Shown here piece by piece: positions 1 through 4,928 of a DNA stretch of 5,677 nucleotides; within the stretch, counting starts at the first letter, position 1; every line of letters begins with the position of its first letter. Position numbers and translations under genes: made by a program. A model generated the notes under the pieces. It saw only the letters and a program-made list of their open reading frames with translations, was not told the origin of the DNA and ran no database searches. Location: positions 1 to 5,677 of the forward strand of contig CAIXZV010000087.1 in NCBI GenBank assembly GCA_903924005.1, in the 5' to 3' direction. Origin of the DNA: an uncultured Chloroflexota bacterium. GTDB lineage: Bacteria; Chloroflexota; Limnocylindria; Limnocylindrales; CSP1-4.

Positions 1-402
1 CTCCTCGCCTTTGCCAGCGGTGCGGGCACCCTTGTGGCGGTCCTTGCCGCGCTGGCGGCGATCATCGGGCACAGCCGCTCCATCTTCCTGAACTTCGGCG
101 GGGGTCGCGGGATTGCGCCAAGCTTCGGCGCCCTGCTGGTCATTCAGCCGCTGGTGGCCGTCGCCATCCTGCCCGTGTTCCTCGGGGGGATCTGGATCAC
201 CAAGTACTCGTCGGTGGGTTCGCTGTCTGCGTCGCTGCTGGCGGGCGTCCTGCTGGCGGTTCTCGTGGCGGTTGTGCCGCTGGACCCGTGGCTGTACGTC
301 TACGCCGTCGGTGGACCGGGGCTGATCTGGACGTTCCACCACGACAACATCGCGCGTCTGCTTGCCGGCACCGAGCGCAAGGTGGGCTCGCCCCGCACGT
401 AG
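1..402 (+). CDS. plsY: Glycerol-3-phosphate acyltransferase PlsY, C-terminal part (5' truncated by window)
   Basis: PlsY is an integral membrane enzyme that transfers an acyl group from acyl-phosphate to glycerol-3-phosphate, making lysophosphatidic acid, the first step of phospholipid synthesis. The frame is open from base 1 to the TAG at 400-402, so 133 residues are visible and the N-terminal part, with the first family motif, lies outside the window. The GTG at 34 is only an internal Val codon. Visible evidence: the second family motif, GHSRSIFLNFGGGRGIAPSFG, at 67-129 (family form roughly GHxxPxFLxFxGGKG); alternating hydrophobic membrane segments, for example 130-190 and 220-290; a YSSVGSLSA stretch near 208-234, like the third motif; and a near-terminal HHDNIARLLAGTERKVG, typical of the PlsY C-terminus. 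Variations from the common motif are GGRG for GGKG and HS for HN. The family call is secure; the gene converges on the M19 dipeptidase gene. Confidence 0.93.
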   Translation, partial: LLAFASGAGTLVAVLAALAAIIGHSRSIFLNFGGGRGIAPSFGALLVIQPLVAVAILPVFLGGIWITKYSSVGSLSASLLAGVLLAVLVAVVPLDPWLYVYAVGGPGLIWTFHHDNIARLLAGTERKVGSPRT

Positions 403-421
403 CGGCCTCCTGAAGGCCTAC
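399..421. terminator. Hairpin spanning the convergent plsY / dipeptidase stop codons
   Basis: GGCCT (404-408) pairs with AGGCC (414-418) around a 5-base loop. GTA (399-401) can pair with TAC (419-421) across a 2-base bulge. The stem takes in the TAG stop of plsY (400-402) and the stop of the opposing gene (418-420, TAG on the minus strand). It is symmetrical, so it could act on both transcripts, but neither side has a T-tract. Intrinsic termination is therefore only a suggestion; mRNA 3'-end protection or chance is possible. Confidence 0.3.
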
Positions 422-1605
422 GGCAGCGTCTCACCAAGCACGCGCAGCGTGTTCTCCCCCATCACCGCTCGGATGGCCGCCTCGTCCAGCCCAACGTCAA
501 GCAGCGCGTCCGTGAGGTGTGCGAGACCAGCGGCGTCAAACGGCACCTGCACGGCGCCATCCCAGTCCGAGCCAAGCCCCACGTGGTCAACGCCCACGCG
601 CTCGATGGCGTAGGCGACAGACCGCGCAATCCAGGACGGCTCCACGCCGCCGGACGCCGTGTCCCAGAAGCCGATGCCGATGACGCCACCGGTGGCGGCA
701 ATGCCCTCGAGATGGGCGTCCGAGAGATTGCGCGCGTTGTCGCAGACGCCGCGCACACCCGTGTGCGACGCCACGATGGGCCGGGTGGCAACCGTCAGGG
801 CGTCATCGATCGTGGCCGCAGACGCATGGGCCACGTCGAGGATCACGCCGTGCGCCTCCATGCGGCGGATCATCTCGCGGCCAAGGTCAGTCAGCCCGCC
901 CTGCGCCACGCCGTGGGCGCTGCCGCCAAACACCGTGTCAAAGAAGTGCGACGGCGAGATCATCCGGATCCCGGCGTGCGCCACCACGTCCACATTGGCC
1001 GGGTCGTCGTCAAGCGCGTGGGCGCCCTCAATTGAGAGGATGCCGGCGGTCAGCGATGGGTTGGCCGTACGGTCGGCGAGATAGGCCGCCAGATCAGCCC
1101 GCGTCTTGAGCAGGCGGAATGCGCCTCCAGACGCCGCTTCAAAGCGGTGCGCGCTGGCCGACAACTCCAGCACGCGCGCCGTGAGGCTCCGCCAGGTTGC
1201 CGGCGGCCAGTGGCGCGCCAGCGCAATCAGCGTCACGTCATCGCTGGTGGGCACGTTGCGCTCGATGTTCAGGTTGCGCGGCGTCTTCACCGGCATCGAG
1301 AAGACCTGGAGCGCCACGTTGCCCTCAACCATGCGCGGCACGTCCACATGGCCGCGGTCGCCGCGGCGCAGCAGGTCTCGGCCCCAGAGCAGCGAGTCCG
1401 CGTGCAGGTCGGCTATCCGCAGCGTCGCGTGCAGGGCGGCCGCCCGATCCGACACCGGCGGCAGCACGCCGGGTCCCACCGGGTTCATGCGCCGCTCCGT
1501 CCGTGCCAGAACGCGCGTCAGCACAGGGCCTGCCACCACCAGCCCGGCCATCCCAACCGCGCCAACAACGCCCGCGGCCACCGCCGCACGGCGCCCGGCC
1601 GTCAC
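418..1605 (-). CDS. Membrane-anchored M19 family dipeptidase (renal dipeptidase-like)
   Basis: This 395-residue protein belongs to peptidase family M19, binuclear zinc TIM-barrel enzymes that hydrolyse dipeptides, often with broad specificity including D-residues at the C-terminal position. Visible counterparts of the known active site are H68 and D70 (DLHAD), E193 (SIEGAH), H260 (DVAHAS), H281 (SHTGVRG) and D347 (GSDWDG). H220 (PSHFFD) and R292 (NARNLSD) match the substrate-binding His and Arg of mammalian renal dipeptidase. The catalytic set therefore looks complete. Residues 1-6 are basic and about 7-34 are hydrophobic, followed by RVLARTERR, which suggests an uncleaved N-terminal anchor with the domain outside the membrane. 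There is no lipobox Cys, and RR at 5-6 is only a weak Tat resemblance. The GTG start at 1603-1605 has GGAGG 7 nt upstream (1613-1617) and overlaps the upstream PPOX stop as GTGA. It is the last gene of the recO operon. Substrate is unknown. Confidence 0.96.
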   Translation of the reverse strand: MTAGRRAAVAAGVVGAVGMAGLVVAGPVLTRVLARTERRMNPVGPGVLPPVSDRAAALHATLRIADLHADSLLWGRDLLRRGDRGHVDVPRMVEGNVALQVFSMPVKTPRNLNIERNVPTSDDVTLIALARHWPPATWRSLTARVLELSASAHRFEAASGGAFRLLKTRADLAAYLADRTANPSLTAGILSIEGAHALDDDPANVDVVAHAGIRMISPSHFFDTVFGGSAHGVAQGGLTDLGREMIRRMEAHGVILDVAHASAATIDDALTVATRPIVASHTGVRGVCDNARNLSDAHLEGIAATGGVIGIGFWDTASGGVEPSWIARSVAYAIERVGVDHVGLGSDWDGAVQVPFDAAGLAHLTDALLDVGLDEAAIRAVMGENTLRVLGETLP

Positions 1606-2045
1606 GACCCGGCCTCCGACCCGCCAGACACGCGCGCCCGCACGGGCGTGATCCGGACCGGCACGTTGTAGCGATCCGCCATCTTGGCTGGTGACGCAAA
1701 CCCGGACGCGATCCAGTCCGCGTACTTGGCGCAGTAGGCGGCGTGGTCCGGCAGGGACGGCATCGCTGGATCGATGCGGGCGGTCCCCTCAATCACCAGG
1801 ATGTCGCCACCGGAGCCGTCGTCGGCCAGATGGAACGAGACGCGCGGGTTGGCCGCAAGGTTCTCGTTGCGCTTGGCGCGGTTGTCGCTGTACACGAGCA
1901 GGTCGCCGCCGTCGAGGATGAACCAGATGGGGAACGTCTGGGGCTGGCCCTCGGCCGTCACGGACGTCAGCCATGCCACGCGCTCCGTACCCAGTCTGGC
2001 CAGCGCATGGCGGTCCTTCGCGCTGCCGGTGTCAAACATCGTCAC
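1602..2045 (-). CDS. PPOX-class (pyridoxamine 5'-phosphate oxidase fold) protein, probably F420- or flavin-dependent
   Basis: This 147-residue protein has the split beta-barrel of the pyridoxamine-phosphate-oxidase-like superfamily. The pattern is a first strand pair with a short turn (RVAWLTSVTAEGQPQTFPIW, 22-41), then LLVYSDNRAKRNENLAANPRVSFHL (49-73), where the K/R-rich turn is usually where the cofactor phosphate binds, then GGDILVIEGTARI (79-91) and a C-terminal helix with AAYCAKYADWI. The overall pattern resembles the short actinobacterial/chloroflexal group annotated as F420-dependent (Rv3369-like). These proteins reduce or bind small molecules; the substrate and the choice of F420, FMN or haem are not visible. 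Two starts compete. GTG at 2043-2045 overlaps the recO stop as GTGA but sits only 3 nt from GGGAAGG (2049-2055). ATG at 2037-2039 sits 9 nt from it and may be the true start, giving 145 residues. The gene lies between recO and the M19 dipeptidase. Confidence 0.88.
   Translation of the reverse strand: MTMFDTGSAKDRHALARLGTERVAWLTSVTAEGQPQTFPIWFILDGGDLLVYSDNRAKRNENLAANPRVSFHLADDGSGGDILVIEGTARIDPAMPSLPDHAAYCAKYADWIASGFASPAKMADRYNVPVRITPVRARVSGGSEAGS
1613..1617 (-). promoter_or_regulatory. Shine-Dalgarno site of the M19 dipeptidase gene
   Basis: The minus strand reads GGAGG 7 nt before the GTG at 1603-1605. It lies inside the 3' end of the PPOX gene. It supports the GTG start and independent ribosome loading despite the overlap with the upstream stop codon. 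Confidence 0.75.
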
Positions 2046-2845
2046 AATCCTTCCCGTTTGCGGGCCGCGGCGCGCCGAGCACCGGGTCCCGTTCTGACTT
2101 CGTCAAGAAAGGCAAGCGAGCGGGCGTCACGCTCCAGGGCCACCCGCATGAAGTCACGCATCACCGCCTCCACCTCGCGCTCCACCTCGCTGGGCAGACG
2201 AAGCGAGGCGATGGCCTCGATGTCGAGGCGCTGATAGGCCTTGAGCACCTTGAGCGCGTCGAGTGACAGCTTTGCGCGATCGGCCGGCGGCCCCGGACAG
2301 CGACTGCAGAGGACGCCGCCAAGGGGCGGAACCCAGCGGAACGCCTCGTCGGCCTCCAGCAGGCGGTCGCACTCAACGCAGCGATCCGTTTCGGGCCGCT
2401 GGCCAAGCTCGTCAGCGAGGTGCATCTCGTACCAGCGCGCAACGCGACCCGGCGCCATGCCCGCGTCCAGCAGTTCATATGCACGGCGCAGGAGCGCGTA
2501 GAGGGGGTCGGCGGCGTGGCGCTCCTCAAGGCTGCGGTCGGCCAGTTCTGCGAGGTACCAGGCGGTGGCAGCGCTCTCAAGGCTGTCGCGAAGCCGGAGC
2601 CAAGCGTGGCTCACCTGCACCTCGGTCACCACGTCAAACGTGCGGCCCCGGGCGAGCGTCACGCGCAGTTCGGCAAACGGCTCAAGCGACCCGCCAAGAC
2701 GCGACGTGGGGCGCCGCACCCCCTTTGCAATCGCCTTGAGTTTGCCCTCACCGGGCGTAATGAGCGTCAGGACGCGGTCCGCTTCCCCCAGGTCAAACCG
2801 GGTGAGGACCATGGCGTCGGTGACGTAGCGGCGAGGAGCGGGCAC
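2042..2845 (-). CDS. recO: DNA repair protein RecO
   Basis: RecO works with RecF and RecR to load RecA on SSB-coated single-stranded DNA and to anneal strands during recombinational repair. The 267-residue protein has the family order. First is an N-terminal OB-fold, about residues 6-80, with the typical opening AMVLTRFDLGEADRVLTLIT, then GEGKLKAIAKGVRRPTSRLGGSLEPF. Next is a helical middle, about 85-150 (LYALLRRAYELLDAG and following). Then comes a four-cysteine zinc finger, C156-x2-C159 and C180-x2-C183, followed by a C-terminal helical part. The length is normal for the family. The GTG start (2843-2845) has no clear Shine-Dalgarno sequence, but the next Met (residue 12) would cut into the first OB strand, so GTG is preferred. 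The stop TGA (2042-2044) overlaps the GTG of the PPOX gene. The gene is first in the three-gene minus-strand operon and diverges from the prenyl synthase gene. Confidence 0.95.
   Translation of the reverse strand: MPAPRRYVTDAMVLTRFDLGEADRVLTLITPGEGKLKAIAKGVRRPTSRLGGSLEPFAELRVTLARGRTFDVVTEVQVSHAWLRLRDSLESAATAWYLAELADRSLEERHAADPLYALLRRAYELLDAGMAPGRVARWYEMHLADELGQRPETDRCVECDRLLEADEAFRWVPPLGGVLCSRCPGPPADRAKLSLDALKVLKAYQRLDIEAIASLRLPSEVEREVEAVMRDFMRVALERDARSLAFLDEVRTGPGARRAAARKREGL
2049..2055 (-). promoter_or_regulatory. Shine-Dalgarno-like site of the PPOX gene, relevant to its start choice
   Basis: The minus strand reads GGGAAGG in the last codons of recO. Spacing is 3 nt to the annotated GTG (2043-2045) and 9 nt to the in-frame ATG (2037-2039). 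The longer spacing is the more usual one, so the ATG is a good alternative start. Confidence 0.55.
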
Positions 2846-2957
2846 AACCCGACGGTAGCACCGCGCGCGAGTGGACGACGCACGCCCAAGGCCGCCAGGG
2901 TCAACAGGCTACTTGGGACGAACACGTTTGCCGGTGCGCGCGATACACTCCCGGGCG
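2846..2957. promoter_or_regulatory. Divergent promoter region between recO and the prenyl synthase gene
   Basis: This 112-bp spacer should hold both outward promoters. On the plus strand TACACT (2944-2949) fits a TAnnnT -10 element and ends 8 nt before the ATG at 2958. On the minus strand TACCGT (2852-2857) ends 6 nt before the recO GTG. Neither start has a Shine-Dalgarno sequence, and no convincing TTGACA-like -35 is placed 16-18 nt upstream of either element. The arrangement is compatible with leaderless transcripts. The octamer GCGCGCGA occurs twice (around 2861-2868 and 2936-2943), which in this base composition may be chance. Confidence 0.4.
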
Positions 2958-3980
2958 ATGACAGTGACTGATGATCTGGACCTGAACCTCCTGCTTGCGG
3001 ACACCGAAGAGGAGATCCTGCGCGTTGTCGCAAATCGGGACGCATCCACTGTGGGCGTCTACGAGATGGTCCGCTACCACTTGGGGCTGGACGGGTCTGC
3101 GGGACCGCGCGGCAAGCGGATGCGCCCGCTTCTGGGCCTGCTTGCGTATGCCTCCATCGCGGGTGACCACCAAGCGTCGCTGCCGGGCGCTGCTGCTGTG
3201 GAGTTGGGGCACAACTTCAGCCTTGTCCACGACGACATTGAGGACGGCGACATCGAGCGCCGCCATCGGCCCACGCTCTGGGCAGTCCACGGCATCCCGC
3301 AGGCCATCAACACGGGCGACCTGATCTTCAGCCTCTCGCGCGTTGCGCTGCACCGCCTGAGCGATCTCGGGTTCAGCGACACAAAGGTCCTGCGCCTCAT
3401 GCGCTTGTACGACGAGACGTGCGTCATGCTCTGCGAGGGCCAATACATCGACATCGCCACGTCCGCCCAGGGCGAGCCGATGACCGTGGATCTCTACTTC
3501 GACATGATCGGCCGCAAGACCGCGGCGCTGATCTCGGCGTCCATCGAGGCGGGTGCGCTGCTTGCCACAGATGACGAGGACGTCATCGGCCACTACCGGC
3601 GCTTCGGCTGGTCGCTGGGGCTCGCCTTCCAGCTCAACGATGACCTGCTGGGCATCTGGGGTGTGGAGCTGCAGACCGGCAAAGTGCCCACCGATATCGT
3701 CCGCCACAAGCAGACGCTGCCGGTGCTCTACGCGTTTGAACACGCCACCCCTGCAGACCACGCACGGCTGACGGCGATCTACAAGACCGATGAACCCACC
3801 GACGCCGAGGTGGCCGAGGTGGTGGCGATCCTGGAGCGCGCCGGTGCCGCAGACTTCACGCGCTCAGAGGCGCAGCGCCATCGGGACCAGTGTCTGGTGG
3901 AGCTGGACGGCCTGTCAGTGATTGGCCCGAAGGCCCACGAGAAGCTCACCGGGATCATCCGGTCCGTGATCAGCGCCTGA
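2958..3980 (+). CDS. Polyprenyl (geranylgeranyl-type) diphosphate synthase
   Basis: This trans-isoprenyl diphosphate synthase condenses isopentenyl diphosphate with allylic diphosphates, supplying precursors for quinone side chains, carotenoids or lipid carriers. The 340-residue all-helical protein carries GKRMRP (52-57, IPP binding), the first Asp-rich motif DDIED (92-96) inside HNFSLVHDDIEDGDIERRHRPTLW, the GDLIFSLSR helix (120-128), the GQYID segment (161-165), GRKTAAL (185-191), the second motif region FQLNDDLLGIWG (225-235), TGK (240-242) and HKQTLPVLYA (250-259). The second motif reads DDLLG rather than DDxxD, a variant I recall from several bacterial GGPP-synthase-like proteins. Phe87, five residues before the first motif, with no insertion in that motif, recalls type I archaeal GGPP synthases, so a C20 product is a reasonable inference. 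ATG 2958 is preferred because it begins the conserved helix; GTG 2934 or GTG 2871 would add 8 or 29 unconserved residues. It stands alone, divergent from recO. Confidence 0.94.
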   Translation: MTVTDDLDLNLLLADTEEEILRVVANRDASTVGVYEMVRYHLGLDGSAGPRGKRMRPLLGLLAYASIAGDHQASLPGAAAVELGHNFSLVHDDIEDGDIERRHRPTLWAVHGIPQAINTGDLIFSLSRVALHRLSDLGFSDTKVLRLMRLYDETCVMLCEGQYIDIATSAQGEPMTVDLYFDMIGRKTAALISASIEAGALLATDDEDVIGHYRRFGWSLGLAFQLNDDLLGIWGVELQTGKVPTDIVRHKQTLPVLYAFEHATPADHARLTAIYKTDEPTDAEVAEVVAILERAGAADFTRSEAQRHRDQCLVELDGLSVIGPKAHEKLTGIIRSVISA

Positions 3981-4006
3981 GGCGAGGGCGGCCCCGCAGC
4001 AGGCGC
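3973..4006. terminator. Inverted repeat at the convergent end of the prenyl synthase and 4013-4789 genes
   Basis: GCGCCTG (3973-3979) pairs perfectly with CAGGCGC (4000-4006) across a 20-base GC-rich interior that has its own small GGG/CCC pairing. The left arm overlaps the TGA of the prenyl synthase gene (3978-3980), and the right arm ends 6 nt before the opposing gene's stop codon. No T-tract follows on either strand, so a classical intrinsic terminator is not shown. Confidence 0.3.
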
Positions 4007-4012
4007 CGCAGG

Positions 4013-4789
4013 TCACGTTCGGCCGGTGATTGGATCCGGCCAGGCCGTTGCAAGCCGCGCCGTGATCCAGAACGTCCCGCCAAGGATGGAGCCCGCCACG
4101 GGCGCCTTTGGCAGAAGGTCAGTGTCGGCCACAACCTCAAGCTCCACGGCATGCGTGCGGACACGGGCCCACGTAAATGGCCGGCCGCCCGCGGCGTTGA
4201 GGCGCATCCCCGACGCGAGCACGGTCCCGTACAGCACGGCCTCAGCGCGACGTGGCGCTCGCTTGGTGCCGTCGGCCGCGTGCAGGCCCGACGCGATCAG
4301 TGACTCAGTCCCCGCATCCAGGCCCGCGGCGCGCATCTCCGCCTCTGAGGCGAAATGCTGCAGCTTCTCGGCCACGGCGCCAATGGACAGGTCAACCTCC
4401 ACCGGCAGCGCCAGCCCGTCGAGGCGGCGGAAATCCGGCATGTCCACAAGCAGCGTGAAGGCCCCGGCCTCAATGTCACCGGTTGCGCTGCCGCGCGCCG
4501 GCGACACCACGATGCGCAGGGCGCCATCCATCTCGTGGTCCGCGGAGGGCACGCGCTCCAGCAACCGGACCTTTGTCCGCACCACGCTGGAGAAGTGCGG
4601 CACAACGGACTTCAGGCTCTGGTCCAGACCGGTCGCCAGCCACAACTCAGACCCGCCCCCGGTCTCCCAGCGGTAGTAGGAGCCGGCGTCGGTCTGCGCG
4701 TACAGCGCGGACTTGGGAACCCGGCGGGCAATGGCCAGCATCTCCGCGGTAGAGCGGATGGGGAACCCGACGGCCGAGAAATGCGACAC
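4013..4789 (-). CDS. Uncharacterised conserved-looking protein, 258 residues
   Basis: I do not recognise a named domain. From the GTG at 4787-4789 the product is 258 residues, with no signal peptide and no membrane segment, so probably cytoplasmic. It opens MSHFSAVGFPIRSTAEMLAIARR, then has an aromatic stretch SYYRWETGGGSELWLATG (37-54), PHFSSVVRTKVRLL (64-77), a MDGALRIVVSP strand (87-97), an AGAFTLLVDMPDFRR segment (108-122), an AVAEKLQHFASEAEM helix (138-152), GLHAADG (168-174), and a C-terminal beta-rich part, EAVLYGTVLASGMRLNAAGGRPFTWARVRTH (183-213) then GSILGGTFWITARL (233-246). The alternating strands and the WxxxR-type ending suggest a folded, real protein. GGAGG (4794-4798) lies 4 nt before this GTG and fixes the start. 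The frame stays open to an ATG at 4996, but that extension would overlap the CorC-type gene and has arginine/proline-rich, non-protein-like composition. Function is unknown. Confidence 0.8.
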   Translation of the reverse strand: MSHFSAVGFPIRSTAEMLAIARRVPKSALYAQTDAGSYYRWETGGGSELWLATGLDQSLKSVVPHFSSVVRTKVRLLERVPSADHEMDGALRIVVSPARGSATGDIEAGAFTLLVDMPDFRRLDGLALPVEVDLSIGAVAEKLQHFASEAEMRAAGLDAGTESLIASGLHAADGTKRAPRRAEAVLYGTVLASGMRLNAAGGRPFTWARVRTHAVELEVVADTDLLPKAPVAGSILGGTFWITARLATAWPDPITGRT

Positions 4790-4928
4790 GAAACCTCCGG
4801 TAGATGGCGGGCCCGGATGATCCCGCGCCCCACTCCGTGCGACTGGGGTTCCCTGCACCGGATCTGTTGAGACGCAAGTGTGGACCGGATGTCCAAGACG
4901 TGCAGCGAGATGGCGGCTGGCGCGCCTG
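4790..4928. other. 139-bp spacer between the CorC-type gene and the 4013-4789 gene
   Basis: Both flanking genes read on the minus strand. Visible items are a GCGGG/CCCGC inverted repeat (4807-4811 with 4822-4826) shortly upstream of the ribosome site, a TGGAC/GTCCA inverted repeat (4881-4895), the heptamer ACCGGAT repeated directly at 4858-4864 and 4884-4890 (26 bp apart), and the palindrome GGCGCGCC (4919-4926) just after the upstream stop codon. I find no clear -35/-10 pair and no stem followed by a T-tract. The length suggests the downstream gene has its own promoter here, but I cannot place it. Confidence 0.35.
4794..4798 (-). promoter_or_regulatory. Shine-Dalgarno site deciding the start of the 4013-4789 gene
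   Basis: The minus strand reads GGAGG, 4 nt before the GTG at 4787-4789. The spacing is slightly short but usable, and it is the best ribosome site in the region, which argues against the longer frame that begins at 4996. Confidence 0.65.

Noticed and set aside
517..1671. Several plus-strand open frames opposite the M19 dipeptidase gene (for example 517-1035, 1106-1651, 1147-1671)
   Set aside because: They are shadows of the dipeptidase gene, with Arg/Ala/His-rich composition and no domains, while the minus-strand frame has all catalytic residues.
2871..2957. Upstream GTG starts (2871 and 2934) for the prenyl synthase
   Set aside because: They add Pro/Arg-rich residues outside the family fold, have no ribosome site, and would take up most of the divergent promoter region. 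GTG 2934 cannot be fully excluded.
2420..2971. A 183-residue plus-strand frame across recO and the divergent spacer
   Set aside because: It is antisense to recO, which has its OB-fold opening and four zinc-finger cysteines, and its own translation shows no family features.
2901..3761. A 286-residue open frame on the minus strand opposite the prenyl synthase gene
   Set aside because: It lies fully antisense to a gene with complete family motifs, has no recognisable domain, and long antisense frames are expected in GC-rich coding DNA.
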